DNA from: Limosilactobacillus sp.
Lineage (GTDB): Bacteria; Bacillota; Bacilli; Lactobacillales; Lactobacillaceae
Assembly (NCBI GenBank): GCA_030530845.1
Contig: JAUMUE010000002.1
Location: 32,342 to 96,341, forward strand
Reading direction: 5' to 3'
Length of the DNA: 64,000 nucleotides
Shown piece by piece: positions 51,601-59,317 of the stretch. A program made the position numbers and the translations under genes. Numbering within the stretch: the first letter of the stretch is position 1; every line of letters begins with the position of its first letter. The notes under the pieces were generated by a model. It had not been told where the DNA came from, searched no databases, and saw nothing but the letters and a program-made list of their open reading frames with translations.

Positions 51601-53580
51601 ATGGCCATACTTATCGGAACAATTTTATTATTCTCTGCGGTCGTCATTGCGAACATCATCCACTTGATTTATCCCAAGCTTCCATTATCGATTATGCAGA
51701 TTATTTCTGGGGTGCTTTTGACGTCGATTCCAGTGGCACAGACGAACTTCACGATGCACCCTGAGCTCTTCATGATGGTGGTGATTGCACCGCTGCTGTT
51801 TAATGATGGGTCGAATCAGTCATTCCGTCGCTTGACGCGCAATTATCGTTCGATTTTCTCTATTTCAGTTACGCTCGCTCTCGTGACGGTACTGTTTGCT
51901 GGGGAGATCCTGCATGGATTCATGCCAGATCTCTTTCCACTGAGCCTTGCATTTTTGATGGCTGCCATCATCACCCCGACCGATGCCGTCGCTGTGAAGT
52001 CTTTGACAGTCAACATGGAGATTCCGGAAAATGTCAATGACGCTCTGGAATACGAATCACTCTTCAACGACGCTTCTGGTATCGTGCTCTTAGACTTATC
52101 ACTGACCGCCTACATGTCCGGGACTTTCTCCATTGGGCACGGTTTGTGGTTCTTTGCTTATGTCTTCTTTGGTGGGATTATCTTTGGTGCGATCATGGGT
52201 AACCTCGTGATCATCCTGCGTCAACGTTTGATGCGCAAGTACGTTGATATCGGTTCAATCGTAATTCCAATCAACGTCATGACTCCTGTTGTGGTTTACT
52301 GGCTCGCTGAAGAGCTCGGATTTTCCGGAATCCTCGCAGTTGTTTCTGCCGGGATCGTCCACAGTATCCTCTACGACCGTCTCCGTTTGACTTCTACTAA
52401 GGTCCAGATGGCGACGACGACGATTTGGAAGATTATTTCCGACGCCTTGAACGGGATTGTGTTCGTCTTGCTCGGTGTGATGCTTCCCCACGTGCTCCAA
52501 CGTACTGCGACCCGGAGCCTGCTCTACCTGTTTGGAATTGGGCTCTTGCTTTACATCATCATGACATTCCTGCGTTTTGTCTGGACGCGGATGCAATTTG
52601 TGAACATTCAATCCAAGCGGGAAAACCTCAACCGCGACAGTTTCCTGATGGCGGTCGGTGGTGTCCACGGTACAATCACGCTGGCCTTGGCATTCTCCTT
52701 GCCAGTGACCGTTAACAACCAGCCGTTCGAACTGCGGAACACGATGATCCTGATTGCTTCATTCGTGATCATCATCAGTATGACGGTCGGGGCAATTATC
52801 TATCCAATCGTCTTGCCACCGAAGTCACAGGACTACACGGAAGAAGAATTCCGCGATGCCCTCAACAAGGCCGTCCACTATGCGATCAATAAGTTACACG
52901 AAGACGATTCTAACCCTCATGAACGGTCAATGGTAGCCGACCAACTGGGAAGCCAGGCGGAACAATTCCACACCTTTGACAAAGAGAAGTTTGAAGAGCT
53001 CGTCAATAAGACCCGGCAAATTGAACTTTCGACCTTGGACCAACTGACCGAAGACGAAGTGATTTCAGAACAACAGGCTCAATACTACTGTGATCTGATC
53101 GCACACTCTGTTTTCCGTAAGAGCCGTCACGGTTTCTTCCACTCCTGGGTAATCATCTGGCACCGGATCAAGTGGCGTCACGCTCGTAAACGGCGGATCC
53201 GTCAGCAAGCCACCCGCGGACCTCTGGATAGCCACGATGTACACATGCAGATGGTTAAGAGTGCCCGCAAGCAGATGGATATGGTCCAAAACGCAATTTA
53301 CAAGAACGTCGACGAATACCTGCGTGAAATCTCATCCGCAGATAACGTCAACGAAATTTCACTGGTAAAGCGGATCTACCTGAACAAGCGTCACATGTTT
53401 GGTCGCAAGCAACAGATCAATGACGATATCGCAACCAGTCTCTTCATCCAGGCATTCCAAGTCGAACACTCCTACGTTCAAGAACAACTCGCTGCCGGCA
53501 AGCTCTCACAGGGCCTCGCCAACGCCTTGAACGAACAGATTTCGACCGACGAACTGGTTTACGCACAATCATTAGAATAA
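51601..53580 (+). CDS. Na+/H+ antiporter, CPA1 (NhaP/NHE) family
   Basis: A 659-residue antiporter. About 12 membrane helices (residues 1-410) include the ion-binding ITPTDAVAVKS (near 125-135) and ESLFNDASGIVLLDLS (near 155-170), with the ND pair of CPA1 transporters. A long cytoplasmic C-terminal region (about 430-659) follows, rich in charged helices. It exchanges Na+ for H+ across the membrane for pH and salt homeostasis. ATG at 51601 follows AAAGGTGGG. An earlier in-frame ATG at 51558 falls before this site. Confidence 0.9.
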   Translation: MAILIGTILLFSAVVIANIIHLIYPKLPLSIMQIISGVLLTSIPVAQTNFTMHPELFMMVVIAPLLFNDGSNQSFRRLTRNYRSIFSISVTLALVTVLFAGEILHGFMPDLFPLSLAFLMAAIITPTDAVAVKSLTVNMEIPENVNDALEYESLFNDASGIVLLDLSLTAYMSGTFSIGHGLWFFAYVFFGGIIFGAIMGNLVIILRQRLMRKYVDIGSIVIPINVMTPVVVYWLAEELGFSGILAVVSAGIVHSILYDRLRLTSTKVQMATTTIWKIISDALNGIVFVLLGVMLPHVLQRTATRSLLYLFGIGLLLYIIMTFLRFVWTRMQFVNIQSKRENLNRDSFLMAVGGVHGTITLALAFSLPVTVNNQPFELRNTMILIASFVIIISMTVGAIIYPIVLPPKSQDYTEEEFRDALNKAVHYAINKLHEDDSNPHERSMVADQLGSQAEQFHTFDKEKFEELVNKTRQIELSTLDQLTEDEVISEQQAQYYCDLIAHSVFRKSRHGFFHSWVIIWHRIKWRHARKRRIRQQATRGPLDSHDVHMQMVKSARKQMDMVQNAIYKNVDEYLREISSADNVNEISLVKRIYLNKRHMFGRKQQINDDIATSLFIQAFQVEHSYVQEQLAAGKLSQGLANALNEQISTDELVYAQSLE

Positions 53581-53583
53581 TCA

Positions 53584-53623
53584 AAAAGGTGAGTACACAT
53601 TAAAGCGTACTCACCTTTTCTTA
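53584..53623. terminator. Bidirectional intrinsic terminator
   Basis: AAAAGGTGAGTAC / GTACTCACCTTTT stem with a 10-base loop, between the NhaP gene and the DUF1304 gene. Confidence 0.88.
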
Positions 53624-53989
53624 TACCAGTGTCAACACGAACGCGATCAGTGCTGGCAGGAATTGTAAAAGTAAAATCTTCTTCGTCGCGGTCAGGCCAC
53701 CGTAAATGGCAACGACCATCACGAAAATCAAGAGTAGTTGCCAAACCACCATGACGCTGGCAGCTGGGACTACCCACTTGGCAGCGATCATCACTGCACC
53801 CAAGGCACCATTGTAGATTCCTTGGTTAGCTAGTGTGACCCTTGCAGCTGGTTGTCGCGTGAACTCTGCTGACATATCGAATGCCTCCGCCTGTTTTTCA
53901 GGTGACGCAAACATCTCAAGCAGCATGATCCCAATGTGTTCGATGGCGATAATCCAGACCATAATTTCAGCAAACATAACTTTCCCCAT
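53621..53989 (-). CDS. DUF1304 family membrane protein
   Basis: A 122-residue protein with four membrane helices matching DUF1304 (WIIAIEHIGIMLLEMF near residue 12; LANQGIYNGALGA near 53). Function unknown. It overlaps the upstream hydrolase gene by one base (TAATG), so the two are translationally coupled. It has no strong ribosome binding site of its own. Confidence 0.84.
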   Translation of the reverse strand: MGKVMFAEIMVWIIAIEHIGIMLLEMFASPEKQAEAFDMSAEFTRQPAARVTLANQGIYNGALGAVMIAAKWVVPAASVMVVWQLLLIFVMVVAIYGGLTATKKILLLQFLPALIAFVLTLV

Positions 53990-54969
53990 TACTTAATGTA
54001 TTGATTCAAGAACCGCTCGATCTGCTTTGGATATTCGGTCGGGTTCTTGTCGAATGAAGCCGCGTGTGGAGCGTTCTTGACCAACCAGAGCTTCTTAGGT
54101 CCCTGGGTTGCCCGGTAATTCTTGTAGACCATCCGCGTTGGTACGAAGGTATCCTTGGTCCCGTGGATGAACATCATTGGGCGGTGGTTCTTCTTCAGCA
54201 TTGCCGTTGCGCTGGCTTGGCTAGTGAAGAAGCCATTTTCGAAGCGGTTGATCAGGCTCAAAGTCCCAATCAATGGTGCGCGGATGACGGTTGGGATGTT
54301 GTAGAGGTTGCCGGCTTCGTAGTTCAGCTCGTCATTGAGTGAATCGTAACCACAGTCTTCCACGAACGCCTTGACCTGGCTTGGCAACTGGATCCCACTG
54401 GTCATCATCGTCGTCGCACCACCCATGCTGACACCGAAGATTACCACTTGGCTATCTTGACCGTTCTTTGCGATCAGCTTCTTAGTCCATTTTCGCACAT
54501 CGTAACGTTCTGGCCAACCGTAGCCGATGAACTTACCTTGGCTCTCACCGTGTGCCCGTGCGTCAGGCATCAAGACGTTGTAGCCGAGTTGGTGAAACAT
54601 CGTGCCGTACTCCGCCATCTTTTCTTTCCGGCCCATGAAACCGTGGAGGATCACCACATTCTTGGTCGTCTTGTGATCGGCAGGAATGTAGTCGGCCACT
54701 AAGCGGTAGTTGCCACTTGCTGACTTCATCGTCCACTTGTCCTTGTGCGCATGCTTGAACCACATCTTTTGGCTGTAGAGCGGGTCAGACTTACTGATGC
54801 GGTCGGAATTATGAATGAATGACTTGTGACTTGGAACCATCGCAACGTTGAAGAAGTAGGCTCCGGCACCAAAAAGCGCAATCACGATGATCGTCACCAG
54901 GCCGCCAAGTGACCACTTGAGTACCCGGTGTTTTTTCTTGTTATTATTTTTCAAAATACTTAACCCCAT
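53989..54969 (-). CDS. Membrane-anchored alpha/beta hydrolase
   Basis: A 326-residue hydrolase. A basic start (KNNNKKKHR) and one membrane helix (about residues 20-42) are followed by an alpha/beta hydrolase domain with the oxyanion motif ILHGFMGRKE near 106 and nucleophile GVSMGG near 180. Aspartate lies in GTKDTFVP near 274 and His in NAPHAAS near 302. It likely acts outside the membrane as an esterase or peptidase of the YhfE/BAAT-like COG1073 group. The start at 54969 lacks a good ribosome binding site, so the true start could be a few codons downstream. Confidence 0.82.
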   Translation of the reverse strand: MGLSILKNNNKKKHRVLKWSLGGLVTIIVIALFGAGAYFFNVAMVPSHKSFIHNSDRISKSDPLYSQKMWFKHAHKDKWTMKSASGNYRLVADYIPADHKTTKNVVILHGFMGRKEKMAEYGTMFHQLGYNVLMPDARAHGESQGKFIGYGWPERYDVRKWTKKLIAKNGQDSQVVIFGVSMGGATTMMTSGIQLPSQVKAFVEDCGYDSLNDELNYEAGNLYNIPTVIRAPLIGTLSLINRFENGFFTSQASATAMLKKNHRPMMFIHGTKDTFVPTRMVYKNYRATQGPKKLWLVKNAPHAASFDKNPTEYPKQIERFLNQYIK

Positions 54970-55079
54970 GTCGTAAAATATCGTGAAAATATTTTATCAC
55001 ACTTTCTGTTACTTTTGTAATAAAACGCCGGCGTAAATGGTAGAATAGAAATTAGTATTAACTAAGAGGAGATGAGATT

Positions 55080-55496
55080 ATGTTCCCTGAACGTTTAAAG
55101 GCTCTGCGCAAGGGGCAAAAGCTGACATTAAAGCAGCTCGCAGAAGGCCTCAACCAAAATCTCAGTGAAGGCGAAAACGAAAATACCCCATCTCAAATCG
55201 GTAATTGGGAACGGGGAATCCGAACCCCATCATATGTCGAAGCCCGAAAGCTTGCGGAATTCTTCGATGTCAGTCTCGATTACCTGACCGGGAAGACTGA
55301 CCGTGACGACATGGACCTCGGAAAGTTGTTTTTCTCCAACAAGCAATTAACCTTCAACCAAACACCCCTCGATAATGATGACCGCTACGAAATTTTCCAA
55401 CTCGTCGACGGCTACTTAAAGGGTAAGCACAACCGCCGTGATACCGACAAGTTCTACGGCAAGCAACAAGAACAATTAGATTTAAACATCAAGTAG
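55080..55496 (+). CDS. XRE family helix-turn-helix regulator
   Basis: A 138-residue protein. Residues about 3-65 form an HTH_3/XRE DNA-binding domain (LTLKQLAEGL, then PSQIGNWERGIRTPSY), and the C-terminal half resembles the tail of phage-repressor-like regulators with no peptidase site. Its operator is not known. It is followed after 7 bases by a methyltransferase-like gene, so it may regulate that pair. The start follows AAGAGGAGATG. Confidence 0.86.
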   Translation: MFPERLKALRKGQKLTLKQLAEGLNQNLSEGENENTPSQIGNWERGIRTPSYVEARKLAEFFDVSLDYLTGKTDRDDMDLGKLFFSNKQLTFNQTPLDNDDRYEIFQLVDGYLKGKHNRRDTDKFYGKQQEQLDLNIK

Positions 55497-55503
55497 TGAG
55501 CAT

Positions 55504-56361
55504 ATGAATCCAAAGAAACTCAAACAACTAAAAAAACGGGTCAAAAAGGCACACGCAGTCACCAAGGAAGTTCCCTACATCAGCGAACTGACGGCGTACC
55601 GGGACTTATTCGACGCCTTTCCACCCATCAAGTACCTGATCAACAACGCTCTGGAAAGCGACCGACTGCTGAAGAACGGTCTGTTGCCGCAACCACTGCC
55701 ACGGCTCTTATTGCCAGATCACATCCAGGACACAATCTTCCAAGCGGTCAATGCCCAGTATCCGCAAGGTGATCCACGTGGCGACGCTTTGTGGAACAAG
55801 TACACCGATGCTTTGCCTAAGCTGGATGCGGCACTGCGCAACTTCCGCGACTACCTCGAAGACACATACGGCATGTGGTCATACGTCAACGCCCCATTTG
55901 CCAAGGCCTTATCTGACTATATTGACGGAGCGCCGGTACTGGAGCTGATGGCAGGTAACGGGTATATTTCTAAGGGTCTGCGCAACAACAACCCGACCCA
56001 AAAAATCTACACGACCGACTCACAGGCCTGGGTAAAGGAAAACGAAACAGGCAAGCACCCGGTCACCACGATTGAACCACTCGATGCCATCGAAGCTATT
56101 AAGAAATACGGACACGACGTCGATTTCATCATCATGTCATGGGCTCCGGACAAGCAGGAAACCGACTGGGAAATTCTGCAACTCCTGCGTAGCGAATACC
56201 CAGACGTGAAGTTCCTCGTGATCGGCGAAAAGGATGGCGCAACTAACTCCAAGAAGTTCTGGCAAGAAGCCCAGCTCAACCAGGACTCGGATTTGGCAAA
56301 GGTCAACCAACAGCTCCACTCCTTTGACCTGATCGATGAACAAATCTACTTAGTAAAGTAA
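55504..56361 (+). CDS. SAM-dependent methyltransferase-like protein
   Basis: A 285-residue protein. An N-terminal Lys-rich helical domain (about 1-130) precedes a Rossmann-like class I methyltransferase region whose motif I is VLELMAGNGYISKG (near 144-157). VDFIIMSWAPDK (near 215) corresponds to motif IV. No target specificity can be deduced. It is co-directional with the XRE gene (7-base gap) and lacks a clear ribosome binding site, which suggests coupling. It ends at the terminator 56369-56408. Confidence 0.75.
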   Translation: MNPKKLKQLKKRVKKAHAVTKEVPYISELTAYRDLFDAFPPIKYLINNALESDRLLKNGLLPQPLPRLLLPDHIQDTIFQAVNAQYPQGDPRGDALWNKYTDALPKLDAALRNFRDYLEDTYGMWSYVNAPFAKALSDYIDGAPVLELMAGNGYISKGLRNNNPTQKIYTTDSQAWVKENETGKHPVTTIEPLDAIEAIKKYGHDVDFIIMSWAPDKQETDWEILQLLRSEYPDVKFLVIGEKDGATNSKKFWQEAQLNQDSDLAKVNQQLHSFDLIDEQIYLVK

Positions 56362-56368
56362 ATTTACC

Positions 56369-56408
56369 TTCCCCCTATTTTTACTAGCGAAATGGGGGAT
56401 TTTTTATT
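56369..56408 (+). terminator. Intrinsic terminator
   Basis: CCCCCTATTT / AAATGGGGG arms with a TTACTAGCG loop, then TTTTTTATT. Confidence 0.82.
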
Positions 56409-56447
56409 ACAATTGTCTAGTTGCAAAAAATTATAAGGAGGACTCTC

Positions 56448-57623
56448 ATGAAGTACCGTTTGCAGGCGATTCTCTTCGTCTTTGTTGCATTTATGCTTGG
56501 TTGTAATGAATATATGATTGTCGGTGTCCTGCCCGATATCTCGCACGAATTCCATGACTCGCTCTCAAAGTTGGGGCTCTTGGTCACGGTTTTTGCGATG
56601 GTCTACGCTGTCTCGACGCCGATCGTGACATCATTTTCAAACCGCTGGAAACGGCACCGGGCACTCCTTGTTATGATTGGAATTTTCTTGGTGGGAAATA
56701 CCTGGTCGGCGCTTGCTACTAATTATGTTTCACTTCTGTTATCACGGATTTTGACTTCGACCGTGGCCGGTTCAATCATTTCACTGATCTTCGTGCTGGC
56801 CAATTTCGTCGCACCTACCCACAAGCGGGCGAGCCTGATGTCCTGGATTTTTGCCGGGTTCAGCATCGCCTCGGTCATCGGTGTGCCACTGGGAACCATC
56901 ATCAGTACCCACTTCACCTGGCACGACAGTTTCTGGATGGTCACGATCCTGACAGTCTTTGTTTTGGGATTCATGATCTGGCTAGTACCGCGCGATACGC
57001 CACAGGTCCAAAGTACTTTGAGCCATCAATTCAATCTCTTCAAGGACGTACGGATCATCATGGGGGTTATCTTCATCGTTGCAGTATGTGCTGCCGACTA
57101 CACCCTCTACACCTACATTCGTCCGCTCGTTACCAACGAAATGGGCTTTGACATCACCTGGTTAAACTGGATCCTGTTTGCGATGGGAATCTTCTTTATT
57201 ATTGGTAATAAATTTGGGGGTTACCTTGCCGACCGCGGTGGTATTCACCGACTTCCCCACGTGTATATCACAATGCTGGTCCTGTACTTGGCATTCGGTC
57301 CACTCCTGCCATTCAAATGGATTGCAGTCGCTCTGGTCGCTGGACTGTGTATCACCTTCGCCAGCTACGGTTCTTCTACCCAGCTGATGTTCTTAGATAT
57401 TGCGGAAAAGGAATACCCACACGCCCTCGACTTAGCGTCATCACTGAATTCAATCTTCGCTAACATCGGGATTTCACTCGGGTCATTCACCGCTGCCGAA
57501 GCCGTACACTTCACTTCAATGCGTAACCTCGGCTATGTTGGTTCTGTCTACGCCCTGCTCGCGACCCTGCTGATCTTTGCCCTCAGCAAGCGTTACGACG
57601 GGATGAAATATAACGTAAAATAG
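56448..57623 (+). CDS. MFS transporter (DHA1 family)
   Basis: A 391-residue protein with 12 membrane helices typical of AraJ-like drug/sugar exporters. It has the NEYMIVGVLPDI start in helix 1 (near 23-34) and the motif A-like loop SNRWKRHR (near 66-73), in which the usual GR.GRR is weak. Substrate unknown. ATG at 56448 lies 6 bases after AAGGAGG; an earlier in-frame start at 56421 precedes this site. Confidence 0.87.
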   Translation: MKYRLQAILFVFVAFMLGCNEYMIVGVLPDISHEFHDSLSKLGLLVTVFAMVYAVSTPIVTSFSNRWKRHRALLVMIGIFLVGNTWSALATNYVSLLLSRILTSTVAGSIISLIFVLANFVAPTHKRASLMSWIFAGFSIASVIGVPLGTIISTHFTWHDSFWMVTILTVFVLGFMIWLVPRDTPQVQSTLSHQFNLFKDVRIIMGVIFIVAVCAADYTLYTYIRPLVTNEMGFDITWLNWILFAMGIFFIIGNKFGGYLADRGGIHRLPHVYITMLVLYLAFGPLLPFKWIAVALVAGLCITFASYGSSTQLMFLDIAEKEYPHALDLASSLNSIFANIGISLGSFTAAEAVHFTSMRNLGYVGSVYALLATLLIFALSKRYDGMKYNVK

Positions 57624-57657
57624 AAAAAGCCACCGGAATATTTCCGGTGGCTTTTTT
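57624..57657. terminator. Bidirectional intrinsic terminator
   Basis: AAAAAGCCACCGGAA / TTCCGGTGGCTTTTTT stem with an ATAT loop. It closes both the MFS gene and the minus-strand RNA candidate described next. Confidence 0.9.
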
Positions 57658-57801
57658 AGTGTATTGATATAATCTCAGGCGACGCATGGTGTCCACTCCA
57701 TACGCTACCAGGCGCCCCACAATCTGGTGAGTTAACGCGCCCCACTTCCGAAATGAATGGCAGCAATTAGGGTTGCTACCAGACCTCTCGACTCATCGCA
57801 G
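57624..57801 (-). ncRNA. Candidate structured small RNA, unassigned
   Basis: Predicted minus-strand transcript of about 175 bases from a promoter at 57834-57807 to the terminator 57657-57624. Visible helices (minus strand): closing P1 TCTGCGA with TCGC-CTG-AGA (57802-57796, 57682-57673); helix TCTGGT/ACCAGA (57783-57778, 57728-57723); hairpins AGCAA/TTGCT, CATTT/AAGTG and CGTATGG/CCATGCG. Three of them have a C-A mismatch on the plus strand that becomes a G-U pair on the minus strand, which favours minus-strand transcription. CTGGTAGC and GTGGGGCGC each occur twice. It matches no RNA family I recognise; 6S RNA is the main alternative to test. Confidence 0.6.
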
Positions 57802-57806
57802 ACTCT

Positions 57807-57834
57807 ATTCTAACAAATCTGCACCAAAAAGCAA
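57807..57834 (-). promoter_or_regulatory. Promoter of the small RNA candidate
   Basis: On the minus strand TTGCTT, 16-base spacer, TAGAAT, located just after the stop of the upstream minus-strand gene. Confidence 0.6.
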
Positions 57835-57837
57835 ATC

Positions 57838-58296
57838 TTAGCCCCGTGCTTCGGCGACTACTGCCAGGTTTTCTGCCAGCCATTCGCTCATGCGGTTCAC
57901 CAAGGTGTCAATATCGCCGTTTTGGTCGGTGTCGTTAGCCAATTCGTCGATTCGTAAGCCGGATTGGTTGACGTCTTCGCTTTCGATTATCATGTAGAGG
58001 TTAACTGGGTATTCAGGTCCCCGGTCCAGCATCTTGACGTCGAGTCGTTCCGCTTCTGCCATTGGGACGTTGATCAGGTTGGCTTCCAAACGCACGGAGA
58101 CGTTATCGCCCTTCTTCATCTTCACGTCCATCACGTATTGTCCGAGATGACCAGTGTCGAATTGGTCCAGCATAAATTCAATAGCCGTCTTTAAGGTAGC
58201 GGCTTGTTGGGCTTGCGCTACGGTCTTTTCGACGTTTTCACTCACGATCCGTTCGTTGGTGATTTGTCCTAAATAATCGTCTACCGTCATTTTCAT
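57838..58296 (-). CDS. Conserved hypothetical protein, possibly DUF1149/SecB-like
   Basis: A 152-residue soluble, acidic protein with no membrane segment. An N-terminal helical part (about 1-50) precedes alternating beta-strand-like segments (YVMDVKMKKGDNVSVRLEANLINV near 53-76). It recalls the SecB-like DUF1149 proteins of Lactobacillales, but I am not sure of the match. It overlaps the upstream membrane protein gene by 4 bases (ATGA), so they are co-translated. Confidence 0.6.
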   Translation of the reverse strand: MKMTVDDYLGQITNERIVSENVEKTVAQAQQAATLKTAIEFMLDQFDTGHLGQYVMDVKMKKGDNVSVRLEANLINVPMAEAERLDVKMLDRGPEYPVNLYMIIESEDVNQSGLRIDELANDTDQNGDIDTLVNRMSEWLAENLAVVAEARG

Positions 58297-58700
58297 TTTT
58301 CTGCCCGCTCCTCTAACTTCTTAATTCGTGCTCGCGTATATGCCGCACGTTGTTTTACTCCATAGTAGATTCCTGCGCATCCGGCAAGAATCCCGATAAA
58401 TCCGAGTGCCTGTGCCAAAAGGTCGATCATAGTCATCTTACCAAACGCGGTCGTAAAACCAGCGAAACACGTCAGCCCAAAATAGAGGTTGACGATAATT
58501 GTCGCGTATCCACAAAAACGCATCTGGACCAGTGAGAGACCGTTGACGATACCGGCTAATATAATAAATACCAGCAGGCGCACCCAAACATCCGGCTCGC
58601 TCAAGGCTTGTCCGTGTTGGGTAAACATAATTGCGTCAACCAAAACAGCCAGTACTGCGGCAATCGAGGTCGACAGGACGATCTTATTCATAACTTTCAT
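58293..58700 (-). CDS. Hypothetical membrane protein
   Basis: A 135-residue protein with four hydrophobic helices (about 8-30, 40-62, 65-85, 90-115) and a basic, Arg/Lys/Glu-rich tail (ARIKKLEERAEK). No family is recognised. ATG at 58700 lies about 11 bases after GAGGAAAG, somewhat far. It shares a 4-base overlap with the next gene on the minus strand. Confidence 0.6.
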   Translation of the reverse strand: MKVMNKIVLSTSIAAVLAVLVDAIMFTQHGQALSEPDVWVRLLVFIILAGIVNGLSLVQMRFCGYATIIVNLYFGLTCFAGFTTAFGKMTMIDLLAQALGFIGILAGCAGIYYGVKQRAAYTRARIKKLEERAEK

Positions 58701-58851
58701 TTTCTGACCAACTTTCCTCGCATGGTTATTAATTCCCATTCTACTAAATTACGTGGTAAAGCTCAATTCTACCCACGATTGAATTCGGTGTTAAATTTTC
58801 AGCAAAAAAAGTATAATAGAGGTGACTAATACTGTTAGAGGAGAGTTTATT

Positions 58852-59316
58852 ATGTCAGAAATTTCTCAATACAAGAGCGTTTTAGTTGCGATTGACGGTT
58901 CCAAGGCCACGATGAAGGTCTTAGAAGCAGGTATCCGGGCTGCATTAGCCAATGATGCTCACCTCGATATCTTGACCGTTTCCCAAGTCGACCAACTCAC
59001 TGACGGTTACAGCAACGCCATCCTGAGCGAAGATGATACCTACGACGCTGTTAAGGCCACCCGCGAACGCCTGGAAGACTTGAAGCAAAAGGCGACTGAC
59101 GCGGGGCTTTCAGATGTCAGCCTCCACATTCGGTTTGGTAATCCAAAGCGGGTCATCGCGCGAGAATTCCCTGATGACCACGACACTGACCTGATCGTCA
59201 TTGGTACTACTGGTCTGACAAATGTCGGCCGGATCATGGTTGGTTCTGTCACTAGCTACGTCAACCGAGTCGCAACTTGTGATGTCCTCGTTGTTCGGAC
59301 TGGATCTGACAAATAA
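58852..59316 (+). CDS. Universal stress protein UspA family
   Basis: A 154-residue cytoplasmic Usp with the ATP-binding pattern: VLVAIDGS near residues 12-19 and the G-2x-G-9x-G-S/T signature in GTTGLTNVGRIMVGSVTSYV (near 122-141). These proteins rise under stress and bind ATP. ATG at 58852 follows AGAGGAGAG. A TATAAT lies at 58812-58817. It is followed after one base by a TetM-like GTPase gene, so it is the first gene of a pair. Confidence 0.9.
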   Translation: MSEISQYKSVLVAIDGSKATMKVLEAGIRAALANDAHLDILTVSQVDQLTDGYSNAILSEDDTYDAVKATRERLEDLKQKATDAGLSDVSLHIRFGNPKRVIAREFPDDHDTDLIVIGTTGLTNVGRIMVGSVTSYVNRVATCDVLVVRTGSDK

Positions 59317-59317
59317 C

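Noticed and set aside
57661-57681. Extended -10 (TGATATAAT) suggesting a plus-strand RNA at 57.7 kb
   Set aside because: No -35 and no plus-strand terminator before the converging gene, and the helices fit better on the minus strand.
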